From positions 310,001-374,000 of the forward strand of contig JAYRVF010000011.1 of NCBI GenBank assembly GCA_041918675.1: 64,000 nucleotides of DNA. The letters are read 5' to 3'. The notes under the pieces are model-generated. The model worked only from the letters and a program-made list of their open reading frames with translations. It was not told the origin of the DNA and ran no database searches. Every line of letters starts with the position of its first letter. Position 1 is the stretch's first letter. A program made the position numbers and the translations under genes. Shown here one piece after another: positions 16,700 through 25,657 of this stretch. Source of the stretch: SCUB01 sp041918675. GTDB taxonomy: Bacteria > Pseudomonadota > Alphaproteobacteria > Rhizobiales > Xanthobacteraceae.

Positions 16700-17644
16700 T
16701 CAGCGCCGGACGTGGTCGCCGAGGTTGCGCGCGATGAATTCGGCCGCGCGCTGGAGGGCGTCCTTCGCGGCGAGATCGTCGGCGAAAGTGCGCACGCCGG
16801 CGGGACGGAAGTCGAAGCCGCGCCCGACGCCCGGATAGATGATCAGCCGCGCGTCGCGCCCGCGCGCCTTGAGCGCCGCGACGCCCATCTCGATCGCGCG
16901 GCGGCGTTGGTATTGCTCGAATTCGCCGATCATCACCAGGACCGGAATTTCCAGCCGCTCGACCTCGGCCGCGTAGCGATAGACCTGGTCGGGCTCGCCG
17001 GCGGCCGGGTTCTGCCAATGCGGATAGGTCGAGACGTAGCAGGCCGCCTGTTCGATCTGGCGTCGCTGCGCGACCGCCATCATCAGCGTGTGATAACCAC
17101 CGCGCGACATGCTGACGAGGCAGGCCCGCGACGTCGACACGTCGGGCAGCGCGAGCAGGAAATCCAGGCCCGCGCCGAAATCGCGCTCGGTCGCCGGATC
17201 GTGCGCGATCGGCATCGCCTCGATGAAACGGGCGGCATGGGCGTTGGGCGCGAGCACGACAAAGCCGCGCGCGGCGAGCCGACGCGGCATGCGGACGACG
17301 AGCTCGTCGAGCCCGCGCCGTCCGTGGACGAACAGGACGGCCGGGTAGCGCCCCGGCGTCGCCGGCCGGAACAGCAGCGCGGGGATGTCGATGCCGTCGG
17401 CGCCGTTGCGATAGCTGACCTCGCGCTGGACGACCTCGTGATTGGCCGGCGTCTCGATCACGCCGTTCTCGAACCAGGCGTCCGACCACCAGAATTTCTC
17501 GCGCGCGGGGCGAGGATCGATCGGCGCCTCGATGGCGCGGCTGGGTCCGCTGTCGGCCGCCATTGGCGGCGGTGCGTCCTGAGCATGGCAGGCGCAAGCG
17601 CCGGCGAACGTCGCGAGCAATACCAGCGCGCCAATTCTGGACAT
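16700..17644 (-). CDS. Dienelactone-hydrolase-family alpha/beta-hydrolase-like exported protein
   Basis: A 314-residue alpha/beta-hydrolase with an N-terminal signal sequence (residues 1-22, possibly a lipoprotein signal with Cys17). VLFVHGRRGLDE is the oxyanion-side turn, and the nucleophile elbow reads VSMSRGG with Ser180. In the C-terminal motif that normally carries the catalytic histidine (GxGHGF) the sequence is PGVGRGFDF, with Arg275 in place of His. An acidic residue (Glu241 or Glu243) takes the usual Asp place. The altered triad raises doubt about hydrolase activity. The ATG at 17644 has a GGGAGG site. It converges on the GcvH-like gene. Confidence 0.85.
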   Translation of the reverse strand: MSRIGALVLLATFAGACACHAQDAPPPMAADSGPSRAIEAPIDPRPAREKFWWSDAWFENGVIETPANHEVVQREVSYRNGADGIDIPALLFRPATPGRYPAVLFVHGRRGLDELVVRMPRRLAARGFVVLAPNAHAARFIEAMPIAHDPATERDFGAGLDFLLALPDVSTSRACLVSMSRGGYHTLMMAVAQRRQIEQAACYVSTYPHWQNPAAGEPDQVYRYAAEVERLEIPVLVMIGEFEQYQRRRAIEMGVAALKARGRDARLIIYPGVGRGFDFRPAGVRTFADDLAAKDALQRAAEFIARNLGDHVRR

Positions 17645-17832
17645 GCGTCCTCCCTTCGCGAGCGCCAAAGTGCCGCCCTTCGGCGTGAGCTTAACCGATC
17701 GGGCGCGGCAGGGAAGGAGGGCGCGCGTCGAGACGGAATTGGGTGCGGCGCACGCCTTGCCCGCATTCCTTGCCAGCGCGCCTTTCGCGGTCGACGTCTC
17801 GGCATGAGGTCCCGCGTCGGAAAAGCCTTGGG

Positions 17833-18477
17833 TCAGGCCTCCGTCTTGCGCGCCACGATGAAGGCCCTGGGGTCCTTGCGACCCGATCCATGCCGCGCCC
17901 GTTCGACAATCGCAAAGCCGGCGTGTTCGATTTCGCCTTCCAGCTCGGCTCCGGAAAAGAACCCCACGCTGGGCGCCTTGCCGACAAGCCGCATCACCGG
18001 GACCGCCCAGCGGATCATCCGATTCATTTCGCTCAAAGCCGGCGTCTTCGAGATGAACAGGCCGCCGGGCTTGAGTAGGCGGCCGATCCGCCGGAACGCC
18101 GCGCCGCGATCGGGCACCAGGTGCAGAAGGTTGAACGCGAGCACTGCGTCGAACGAGGCGTCCGGAGCCTCGACGTGGCCGGCCTTGGCGACCGCGAACG
18201 CGGCATTTTGGCAACCGGCCACGACGGCTCTTTCCTTGGCGATTTCGATCATCTCGCGCGAGGCGTCGGTCGCGACGATCCGGCCGACATCGGGTGCCAG
18301 CCGCAGCGCCGTCGTCCCGGTGCCGCAGCCGAGTTCAAGGACCGCGCAGGTCGGCGTGAGAAGGCTCCGCACGCGATCGAGCGTGCGCTCATAGCCGGCC
18401 ATGTCCCTGATGGGAGCATTGGCATATTTGCGCGCGATCCGATCCCAGAAGACGATGTCGTCGATCCTGCCGATCAT
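17833..18477 (-). CDS. Class I SAM-dependent methyltransferase
   Basis: A 214-residue methyltransferase. Motif I is VLELGCGTGTTALRLA (about residues 45-60). The second-strand acidic residue is in VATDASREM, and the FDAVLAFNLLHLVPD and LKPGGLFISKTP segments fit motifs II/III of UbiE-like enzymes. The FWDRIARKYA N-terminus is common in small uncharacterised bacterial methyltransferases. The substrate is unknown. It stands alone between the exported hydrolase-like gene and tRNA-Glu. Confidence 0.88.
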   Translation of the reverse strand: MIGRIDDIVFWDRIARKYANAPIRDMAGYERTLDRVRSLLTPTCAVLELGCGTGTTALRLAPDVGRIVATDASREMIEIAKERAVVAGCQNAAFAVAKAGHVEAPDASFDAVLAFNLLHLVPDRGAAFRRIGRLLKPGGLFISKTPALSEMNRMIRWAVPVMRLVGKAPSVGFFSGAELEGEIEHAGFAIVERARHGSGRKDPRAFIVARKTEA

Positions 18478-18664
18478 TGGGCTCCTTGTGGGTCTTGGGG
18501 ACGCACGCGCGCTCGCTCGGCGCGGCCTCGCCCCCCGGCGGGGCGGCCGATGCCCTGAAACCTACGCGGCGCGATACGTGCACGACAATCGGCGGATGGT
18601 CCAAATGGACAAGAACGGCGCGTCGGTTCGTACGTCGTTCGATCCCGTTTCTAACCGAGGGCGT

Positions 18665-18684
18665 CCATTCCGACGCGGGAATGG
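18665..18684. repeat. Hairpin, copy 1 of a repeated inverted repeat near tRNA-Glu
   Basis: CCATTCC (18665-18671) and GGAATGG (18678-18684) form a 7-bp stem with a 6-base loop, followed by CGCGC. The same flank-stem-flank layout recurs 64 bp downstream next to tRNA-Glu. The 270 bp region 18478-18747 holds no gene that I can see. Confidence 0.6.
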
Positions 18685-18728
18685 CGCGCATGTTCGCACG
18701 AAGTTCGAACCATTGTAGATTTGAGGGC

Positions 18729-18750
18729 GGCCATTCCCGAGAGGGAATGG
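18729..18750. repeat. Hairpin, copy 2, overlapping the CCA end of tRNA-Glu
   Basis: CCATTCCC and GGGAATGG form a perfect 8-bp stem around a four-base GAGA loop. Read on the minus strand it lies directly at the 3' end of tRNA-Glu and includes the encoded CCA, so it could influence 3' processing or termination. No T run follows. Confidence 0.6.
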
Positions 18751-18823
18751 CGCGCCCTACGGGAATCGAACCCGTGTTTCCGCCGTGAAAGGGCGGCGTC
18801 CTAGACCGCTAGACGAAGGGCGC
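18748..18823 (-). tRNA. tRNA-Glu (anticodon TTC)
   Basis: Read on the minus strand the gene begins GCGCCCTTCGTCTAG. It has a 7-bp acceptor stem (GCGCCCT/AGGGCGC), anticodon stem CCGCC/GGCGG with loop CTTTCAC (anticodon TTC), T loop GGTTCGAATCC, discriminator G and an encoded CCA (18748-18750). Confidence 0.96.
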
Positions 18824-19027
18824 GGATCGCAAAGTCCCGCGGCGGGCCGGCCGAAACGGACGGCGCTCAGCCGGCGGCGCGCGGCGATGCGCGGATGTAT
18901 AGTGGCCTTTGCGTGGACCGGCAAGCGGGCAGGCGGGGTGGAAAATCAACGCCGCTCGGCGTTTCAGGCGTGAAAAATCCGCATGAGATTCATGGGCTTG
19001 GGTCGGCGCCGGCGGCGCCCGCGCCCG

Positions 19028-19768
19028 CTAGTCCCGCGACCACTCGACGGAGGTGTTGAGAAGATAGCCGCCGCCATAGACGGTCTTGATCAGTTCAGGG
19101 GAATCGGGGCGCGCCTGCAGCTTGCGCCGCAGCCTCGAGATGCGGACATCGATGCTGCGGTCGAGTGAATCGAGCTCCCGCTCGCCCATGAGCTGGGCGC
19201 GGGAGAGAATGCGGTTCGGCCGTTCCAGCAGCGCTTCGAGCAGGCGCGCCTCGGCGAGCGACAACTCGACCTCGTCGCCTCGCGGCGAGACCAGCAGGTT
19301 GCGATCCGGCGAAAAGCGCCATCCGGCGAACAGCGCCTGACGGTTCTCGCCCATGCCGTCGCCGGCGGCGCGCGCCGACCGACGCAGGATGCTGTTGATG
19401 CGCGCGATCACCTCGCGCGGTTCGAACGGCTTGACGACATAGTCGTCGGCGCCGAGCTCGAGGCCGAGAATGCGGTCGGTGACGTGCTGGCGTCCGGTAA
19501 GGATCATGATCGGGCAGCCGCGCGCCTGCCGGACCTTGCGCACGAGCTCGATGCCGTCCATGTCCGGCAGTCCGAGATCGATGATGCAAAGCGCGGGCGC
19601 CTCGCCGCGCAGGCGGTGAAGGAAATCCCGCCCGGTGAGGAAGTGCTCGGGCCGAAATCCGTATTCGTTAAGCGCGAGACAGAGCACGCGCGCGACTTCC
19701 GCCGTATCCTCGACGACGAAGATCGTGCGGTTTTCCGCCGCCGGCTCGGCCGCCTTCTTCCCCGTCAT
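19028..19768 (-). CDS. OmpR/PhoB-family response regulator
   Basis: A 246-residue two-domain regulator. In the receiver domain (residues about 15-130) Asp64 in CIIDLGLPDMDG is the phosphorylation site, and the VVKPFEP lysine is conserved. The C-terminal winged-helix DNA-binding domain (about 145-240) ends with the typical RSIDVRISRLRRKL and TVYGGGYLL motifs. The start overlaps the stop of the hybrid kinase gene (ATGA), so the two form a coupled two-component system, kinase first. The target genes are not known. Confidence 0.95.
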   Translation of the reverse strand: MTGKKAAEPAAENRTIFVVEDTAEVARVLCLALNEYGFRPEHFLTGRDFLHRLRGEAPALCIIDLGLPDMDGIELVRKVRQARGCPIMILTGRQHVTDRILGLELGADDYVVKPFEPREVIARINSILRRSARAAGDGMGENRQALFAGWRFSPDRNLLVSPRGDEVELSLAEARLLEALLERPNRILSRAQLMGERELDSLDRSIDVRISRLRRKLQARPDSPELIKTVYGGGYLLNTSVEWSRD

Positions 19769-21462
19769 GGCGCGACCTCGTCGATCGCGGCGGCCAGTTC
19801 TTCCTTGGTGCAGGGTTTGCCGACGACCGGAAAGTCGCCCCCGCCTTCATCGCGCTCGTCCAGTCGCTCGGCATAGCCGGTGATCAGGATGACGCGCACG
19901 TCGGGGCGCAGGCGCCGCGTCCGCTCGGCAAGGCGCCGGCCGTCGAGATCGCCGGGCATCATGATGTCGGAAACCAGCAGGGAGATTTCCCGGACATTGT
20001 CGAGAATGTTGATCGCCTCGCGTCCGCCGGATGCCTCGATCACGAGATGGCCGAGATCGGTCAGTTGCCGGCGCAGGACGGTGCGCACATCCGCGTCGTC
20101 CTCGACGAGCAAGGCGACATGGCGCGTCGCGCCGACGCTGGACGCCTTGCGCGGAGCTTCCTTCGGCGCGTCGGGAAGCGGATGGCCCTCGCGCAGCAGC
20201 AGCGTCACGGCGGTGCCGACGCCGACCTGGCTGCGGATGCGGACCGCGCCCTCCGATTGCCGGGCGAAGCCATAGACCATCGACAGGCCCAGGCCGCTGC
20301 CGGAGCCGAACTCCTTGCTCGTGAAGAACGGCTCGAACACGCGCGCGAGCGTAGCCGCGTCCATGCCCGTGCCGGTGTCCTCGACGGTGATCGCGACGTG
20401 ACGACCGGCGGCGATCTCAAGCTCGGCGGCCTCCTTTTCGGGCACGACCTCGTGGCGCGCGCGGATGAGAAGGGTGCCGTGCTGGGCCATTGCGTCGCGG
20501 GCGTTGAGCGCGAGGTTGAGCAGGGCGCTTTCGAGCTGCGCCGGATCGACCGTGGAATAGAGCTCGCCGCCGGACGAACTCGTTTCGACGCTAATGCCGG
20601 CGGGCAACGAACGGCGCAGCAGCGTCAGGATGTTGGTGATGACGCCATTGACCTCGACCGGGCGCGGCTCGAGCGGCTGGCGGCGCGCGAATGCGAGCAG
20701 GCGCCGCGTGATGTCGGTGCCGCGCCGCGCCGCGGCGATCGCCGGATCGAGAAATTCGCTCAGCGTCGCGCCGGCATTGTGCTTGTCGCGCAGTTCGGCG
20801 AGGTTGGCGATCACGATGGTCAGGAGGTTGTTGAAGTCGTGCGCGAGGCCGCCGGTGAGCTTGCCCACGGCCTCCATCTTCTGGGCCTGCATCAGCGCCG
20901 CGCCCATGCGCTTCTGCTCGGCCATGGCGCGTTGCAATTCGGCGTTGGCGGCCTCGAGCTCGGCGGTCCGCTCGCGCACCCGGCGATCGAGCTCCTCGTT
21001 GCGCTCGCGGATCAGGCGCTCATGGGTTCGCTGCTGGGTGATGTCGGTATAGATCGTGACGAAGCCCTGATGCGGCAGCGGCGCGCCGCGGATGGCGATG
21101 AGCGTGCCGTTGGGGCGCTGGCGTTCGAGGTAATGCGGCCGGAACGATCGGGCGAGCCGCACCCGTTCGGCGACCTGCGCTTCGCTGTCGCCGGGGCCGT
21201 ATTCGCCGCGCTGGGCGTTGTAGCGGATGAACGCCTCGAACGGCGTGCCGACCCGCGCGAGTTCCATCGGAAATTCCAGGAGCGTGAAGAAGCGGCGGTT
21301 CCAGGCGACGAGTTTGAGATCGGCGTCGATGACCGTCAGGCCCTGGTCGATGAGATCAAGACCGCCTTGCAACAGGTCGAAGCGGCGACGCAGGTCATGC
21401 GGATCGGCGGCTGCGCGCACCGCGTCCGCCAGGTCGTCGGGAAGTGAAGGGATCCGTGTCAT
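19765..21462 (-). CDS. PAS-domain hybrid sensor histidine kinase with C-terminal receiver
   Basis: A 565-residue soluble kinase without membrane segments. Domains in order: a PAS domain (about 35-145, GLTVIDADLKLVAWN), a short coiled coil (145-195), a dimerisation/phosphoacceptor region with His208 in GGLAHDFNNLL, a HATPase domain (about 305-425, GTGMD and GSGLGLSMVYGF), and a receiver domain with Asp499 in LLVSDIMMPGDLDG. I chose ATG 21462; the frame stays open upstream, but the extension is arginine-rich and not gene-like. With the overlapping response regulator it forms a phosphorelay. The cytoplasmic PAS domain suggests an internal signal. Confidence 0.92.
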   Translation of the reverse strand: MTRIPSLPDDLADAVRAAADPHDLRRRFDLLQGGLDLIDQGLTVIDADLKLVAWNRRFFTLLEFPMELARVGTPFEAFIRYNAQRGEYGPGDSEAQVAERVRLARSFRPHYLERQRPNGTLIAIRGAPLPHQGFVTIYTDITQQRTHERLIRERNEELDRRVRERTAELEAANAELQRAMAEQKRMGAALMQAQKMEAVGKLTGGLAHDFNNLLTIVIANLAELRDKHNAGATLSEFLDPAIAAARRGTDITRRLLAFARRQPLEPRPVEVNGVITNILTLLRRSLPAGISVETSSSGGELYSTVDPAQLESALLNLALNARDAMAQHGTLLIRARHEVVPEKEAAELEIAAGRHVAITVEDTGTGMDAATLARVFEPFFTSKEFGSGSGLGLSMVYGFARQSEGAVRIRSQVGVGTAVTLLLREGHPLPDAPKEAPRKASSVGATRHVALLVEDDADVRTVLRRQLTDLGHLVIEASGGREAINILDNVREISLLVSDIMMPGDLDGRRLAERTRRLRPDVRVILITGYAERLDERDEGGGDFPVVGKPCTKEELAAAIDEVAP

Positions 21463-21677
21463 GCGTTCCCGACGATCGCGGCCGTCGCCGCGGGTCCATG
21501 ATCTTGCCTGACCCGAGACTAGCGCGGCGGCGGGGGTGCCGGAAGATCGCGCATCGGCGGCGTCACAATTCGATACAATCCGCACACACTTGCACAATGA
21601 TCGCGTCGCAGAGTGCGCCGCAACGATAACGGACCGCGACGCGCCGCGCGCGAAATGCGGGTCCGATGGGGAGGCAT

Positions 21678-22133
21678 TCACCAGTGGCCGATATTCGGCA
21701 TCGATACCCATGGCTCGGCCGGTGGGAGCGCCGCGCCTTTCTGCAGAAGTTCGATCGAATGGTGGTCGGGCGAGCGGACGAAGGCCATCGCGCCGTCGCG
21801 GGGCGGGCGGTTGATGGTGACGCCCTTGTCCATGAGATCGGCGCAGGCGGCATAGATGTTGTCGACCTCGAAGGCGAGGTGACCGAAATATCGCGCCTCG
21901 CCGTAATCCTCCTCGTCCCAGTTCCATGTCAGTTCGATGACCGGCGCCGGCCTCGTTTTGGTCTTGCCGCTCCAGATCGTCTTGGCGTCGTCCGCCGCGG
22001 CCAGAAAGACGAGGGTAAAGCGGCCTTTCTCGCTCTCAACGCGGTTGACCTCCGCGAGCCCCAGCGCGCCGCAAAAGAAGGCAAGCGCGCGGTCGAGGTT
22101 CTTCACCCGCAACATCGTATGCAGATAGCGCAT
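21678..22133 (-). CDS. VOC-family protein, lactoylglutathione-lyase-like (glyoxalase I)
   Basis: A 151-residue protein with two beta-alpha-beta-beta-beta modules. The start MRYLHTMLRVKNLDRALAFF and the metal-ligand positions (His5, a Glu in PVIELTWN, His in GHLAFEV, Glu in HHSIELLQ) match glyoxalase I. That enzyme isomerises the methylglyoxal-glutathione hemithioacetal. GloA is the likeliest identity, but other VOC enzymes share the fold. The ATG at 22133 has a GGAAGG site upstream. It is divergent from the acyl-CoA ligase operon. Confidence 0.85.
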   Translation of the reverse strand: MRYLHTMLRVKNLDRALAFFCGALGLAEVNRVESEKGRFTLVFLAAADDAKTIWSGKTKTRPAPVIELTWNWDEEDYGEARYFGHLAFEVDNIYAACADLMDKGVTINRPPRDGAMAFVRSPDHHSIELLQKGAALPPAEPWVSMPNIGHW

Positions 22134-22450
22134 GGGTCGGGTTCCTTCCTTCGGCCGGCTTGTTCGCCCTATTCCTCATCGCATTTTTGGCGGCCGCGCT
22201 CCATGGGCCATGACATGCGGGCGGGCGAGGACACTCGGCCAGATTGGCAGGCATGGCGGCTCGCGCGAGGCCGTGCTTTGGCGCGGTCCATGCGGCATCA
22301 AGAGGGACGTTCGGCTGGGCTTTTTTCGCACGCGCGAAGGCCCGCCGCGACACACATATTTTGGATTAGACATTCGCCCGCCCTTGGCCCAGAAACGGCC
22401 AAGGCTCAAAAAAGCGAGCCCGCATAACGGCGTGGGAATGGAGGACGACG
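22134..22450. other. Divergent intergenic region with a perfect inverted repeat
   Basis: This 317 bp region lies between the glyoxalase-like gene (minus) and the acyl-CoA ligase operon (plus) and holds no gene that I can support. CCTTGGCC (22382-22389) and GGCCAAGG (22397-22404) form a perfect 8-bp inverted repeat with a 7-base spacer, 47 bases before the ligase start. It may be an operator or mRNA leader hairpin. Confidence 0.5.
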
Positions 22451-24097
22451 ATGCCGCGTGGAAGCGCGTTCGAAACCGATCTGGACAAGAATGGCGCCAA
22501 TTATGTTCCGCTGACGCCCTTGAGTTTCATCGCGCGCGCGGCCCATGTGCACCCCAAATTGCCGAGCGTGATCCACGAGGACCGGCGCTTCACCTGGGCG
22601 GAGACCTACGCGCGCTGCCGGCGCTTCGCTTCCGCGCTCGCCGCGCGCGGCATCGGCTTCGGCGACACGGTCGCCGTGATGCTGCCCAACGTGCCGGCGA
22701 TCTTCGAATGCCATTTCGCGGTGCCGATGGTGGGCGCGGTGCTCAACACGCTTAACATCCGGCTCGACGCCGAAGCGATCGCCTTCATGCTCGATCACGG
22801 CGAGGCCAAGGTGCTCCTGGTCGACCCGGAATTTTCCGGCGTCATCACGCGGGCGCTGAAGCTGATGAAGGGGCCGAAGCCCTACGTGATCGACGTCGCC
22901 GACAAGACCTATTCGGACGGCGGACCGATCGGCGAGGTTGAGTACGAGGATTTCATCGCCAAGGGCGATCCGGAGTTCGCCTGGTCGATGCCGGCCGACG
23001 AGTGGAACGCGATCTCGCTCAATTATACCTCGGGGACGACGGGCGACCCCAAGGGTGTCGTCTATCACCATCGCGGCGCCTATCTCAACGGCATCTGCAA
23101 CATCGTGTCGTGGAGCATGCCGGCGCATCCGGTCTATCTGTGGACGCTGCCGATGTTCCATTGCAACGGCTGGTGCTTCCCGTGGACGATCGCGGCCGCG
23201 GTCGGCGTCAACATCTGCCTGCGCAAGGTCGACCCGGCTAAGATCTTCGATCTGGTCGACCGCTACCGCGTCACCCATATGTGCGGCGCGCCGATCGTCT
23301 ACAACACGCTGATCAATTCGCCGCAGGCCGCCGCGCGCGCGACCAAGCATGTGATCGCGGGATTGATCGCGGGCGCCGCGCCGCCGGTCGCGGTTCTCGC
23401 CAATGCCGAGAAGATCGGCATTCGCCTGACGCATGTTTACGGCCTGACCGAGACCTACGGTCCGGCCGCGTTCTGCGCGCAGCAGCCGGGATGGGAAGAG
23501 CTGCCGACCGAGGAGCGCGCCCAGCTCAACCGCCGCCAGGGCGTCGCCTACCACATGGAGGAGGCGATCACCGTGATCGATCCGGAGACCATGCGCGAGG
23601 TGCCCGGCGACGGCGAAACCATGGGCGAGGTGATGTTCCGCGGCAACATCGTCATGAAGGGCTATCTGAAGAATCCGGCGGCGAGCCAGAAGAGTTTCGC
23701 CGGCGACTGGTTCCATACCGGCGATCTCGCGGTGCTCGACGGCGACGGCTACGTCATCATCAAGGATCGCTCCAAGGACATCATCATCTCCGGCGGCGAG
23801 AACATCTCCTCGCTCGAGGTCGAGGACGTGCTCTACAAGCACCCGGCGGTGCTGGTGGCCGCGGTCGTGGCCAGGCCGGACCCGAAATGGGGCGAGGTGC
23901 CGTGCGCCTTCATCGAATTCAAGGAAGGCGCGAGCGCGACCGAAGCCGAATTCAACACCTTCTGCCGCGAGCGGCTGGCCGCCTTCAAGGTGCCCAAGCA
24001 ATTCGTGTTCGGCCCGATCGCCAAGACCTCGACCGGCAAGGTGCAGAAATTCGTCCTGCGGCAGCAGGTCGGCTCGGCCTCGGCAATCCACGGCTGA
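22451..24097 (+). CDS. Acyl-CoA synthetase (AMP-forming), DmdB-like
   Basis: A 548-residue ANL-superfamily ligase that would activate a carboxylic acid to its CoA thioester via an acyl-adenylate. The P-loop signature is NYTSGTTGDPKGVVYHH (about residues 192-208). The YGLTETYG motif, GDWFHTGDLA and the C-terminal STGKVQKFVLR lysine motif are all present. The overall sequence resembles 3-methylmercaptopropionyl-CoA or medium-chain acyl-CoA ligases. The true substrate is unknown. ATG 22451 follows GGAGG by six bases. It heads an operon with a complete liv-type ABC transporter and a sirtuin, suggesting uptake followed by CoA activation. Confidence 0.92.
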   Translation: MPRGSAFETDLDKNGANYVPLTPLSFIARAAHVHPKLPSVIHEDRRFTWAETYARCRRFASALAARGIGFGDTVAVMLPNVPAIFECHFAVPMVGAVLNTLNIRLDAEAIAFMLDHGEAKVLLVDPEFSGVITRALKLMKGPKPYVIDVADKTYSDGGPIGEVEYEDFIAKGDPEFAWSMPADEWNAISLNYTSGTTGDPKGVVYHHRGAYLNGICNIVSWSMPAHPVYLWTLPMFHCNGWCFPWTIAAAVGVNICLRKVDPAKIFDLVDRYRVTHMCGAPIVYNTLINSPQAAARATKHVIAGLIAGAAPPVAVLANAEKIGIRLTHVYGLTETYGPAAFCAQQPGWEELPTEERAQLNRRQGVAYHMEEAITVIDPETMREVPGDGETMGEVMFRGNIVMKGYLKNPAASQKSFAGDWFHTGDLAVLDGDGYVIIKDRSKDIIISGGENISSLEVEDVLYKHPAVLVAAVVARPDPKWGEVPCAFIEFKEGASATEAEFNTFCRERLAAFKVPKQFVFGPIAKTSTGKVQKFVLRQQVGSASAIHG

Positions 24098-24149
24098 GGC
24101 GGCCGGGCCGCGCCCGCGCGCGGCCGCCACACCTTCAAGGGAAGCGCGA

Positions 24150-24902
24150 ATGACGGACGACTACATTCTCGAATGCCGCGACCTGAGCAAGGCGTTCTCC
24201 GGATTCATCGCGGTCGACAACGTCAATCTCTCGGTCAAGCGCGGGACCATTCACGCCTTGATCGGGCCCAATGGCGCCGGCAAGACCACCGTCTTCAACC
24301 TGGTGACGAAGTTCATCGAGCCGACCAACGGCAAGATCCTGTTCAACGGCATCGACATCACCCATGAGCGGCCGGCCGAAACGGCGCGGCGCGGGCTGGT
24401 GCGCTCGTTCCAAATCTCGGCGACGTTTCCGCATCTGACGGTGCTGGAGAACGTGCGCGTCGGCCTGCAGCGCAAGGCCAACGTCGCGATCCACTTCTGG
24501 CGCTCGGCGCGCACGCTCGACGCGCTCAACGCGCGGGCGCTGGAGCTGCTCGAACAGGTCGATCTCGCCGGCTTCGCCGACGCGACCGCGGCCGAGCTTC
24601 CCTATGGGCGCAAGCGCGCGCTCGAAATCGCCACCACGCTCGCGCTCGATCCCGAACTGATGCTGCTCGACGAGCCGACGCAGGGGATGGGACACGAGGA
24701 CATCGACCGGGTCGTCGAGCTGATCCGCAAGGTGTCGGCCAAGCGCACCGTGCTGATGGTCGAGCACAACATGCGCGTGGTCGCCCACCTGTCGGACCGC
24801 ATCACCGTGCTGCAGCGCGGGCAGGTGCTGACCGAGGGGCCCTACAGCGAGGTGTCGAAGAATCCGGCCGTGCTCGAGGCCTATGTGGGACACGCGGCAT
24901 GA
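24150..24902 (+). CDS. ABC transporter ATP-binding protein, LivG type
   Basis: A 250-residue nucleotide-binding subunit of a branched-chain-amino-acid-type (HAAT) importer. Walker A is GPNGAGKTT and Walker B LMLLDEPTQGM. The signature motif is degenerate (ELPYGRKRALEIA in place of LSGGQ). The LivG-specific insert around residues 60-120 is present. The ATG follows AGGGAAG. It overlaps the next gene by four bases (ATGA). Together with 24899-29053 it makes a complete five-gene transporter. Confidence 0.93.
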   Translation: MTDDYILECRDLSKAFSGFIAVDNVNLSVKRGTIHALIGPNGAGKTTVFNLVTKFIEPTNGKILFNGIDITHERPAETARRGLVRSFQISATFPHLTVLENVRVGLQRKANVAIHFWRSARTLDALNARALELLEQVDLAGFADATAAELPYGRKRALEIATTLALDPELMLLDEPTQGMGHEDIDRVVELIRKVSAKRTVLMVEHNMRVVAHLSDRITVLQRGQVLTEGPYSEVSKNPAVLEAYVGHAA

Positions 24903-25612
24903 CCGAAAGCGACGCGATCGCGCTCGAGATCAAGGGGCTCAACGCCTATTACGGCGAGTCGCACGTGCTTCACGGCATCGACATTCACGTCCGTCGCGGC
25001 GAATTGGTGACGCTGCTCGGGCGCAACGGCTCGGGCCGGTCGAGCACCATCCGCTCGATCATGGGCCTGGTCGGCCGGCGGGTCGGATCGATCCGGATCA
25101 ACGGGCACGAGACGATCCGTCTCGCGCCGCACCGGATCGCGCGGCTCGGCGTCGGCTGGTGCCCGGAGGAACGCGCGATCTTCGCGAGCCTGTCGGCCGA
25201 GGAAAACTTGACGCTCGCCCCGCGCGGCAAGGAAGGCGGGCTCTCGGTCGGCGAATTGTTCGAGATGTTCCCGAACCTGAAGGAACGGCGCAAGAGCCCC
25301 GGCGGCAAACTGTCCGGAGGCGAACAGCAGATGCTGGCGCTGGCGCGGGTGCTGCGGACGGGCGCCGATATTCTCGTGCTCGACGAGATCACCGAGGGGC
25401 TCGCGCCGGTGATCGTGCAGCGCATCGGCGAGGTCGTGCGCCATCTCAAGACGCTCGGCTACACCATGCTGCTGGCGGAACAGAATTTCGTTTTCGCCGC
25501 GCCGCTGGCCGACCGTCATTACGTGATCGAGGAAGGACGCGTGGTCATGGAGGTCGCGCGCGCCGAACTCGAGGACAAGAGGGGAAGGCTCAACGAACTG
25601 CTCGGCGTCTGA
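24899..25612 (+). CDS. ABC transporter ATP-binding protein, LivF type, with Arg in Walker A
   Basis: A 237-residue LivF-type nucleotide-binding subunit. Signature LSGGEQQMLALARVL and Walker B ILVLDEITEGL are intact. Walker A reads GRNGSGRSS: the invariant lysine is Arg47 (codon CGG). The LivF of the second transporter in this window keeps Lys (GANGAGKST). Because a HAAT importer uses a LivG/LivF heterodimer, one site may work with reduced or altered ATP hydrolysis. I have a vague memory of Arg at this position in other LivF homologues, so it may be a tolerated variant. Confidence 0.93.
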   Translation: MTESDAIALEIKGLNAYYGESHVLHGIDIHVRRGELVTLLGRNGSGRSSTIRSIMGLVGRRVGSIRINGHETIRLAPHRIARLGVGWCPEERAIFASLSAEENLTLAPRGKEGGLSVGELFEMFPNLKERRKSPGGKLSGGEQQMLALARVLRTGADILVLDEITEGLAPVIVQRIGEVVRHLKTLGYTMLLAEQNFVFAAPLADRHYVIEEGRVVMEVARAELEDKRGRLNELLGV

Positions 25613-25657
25613 CGTTCGACGCCGGGACCGACCGATCGCGAAACGACCGGATCGGCA

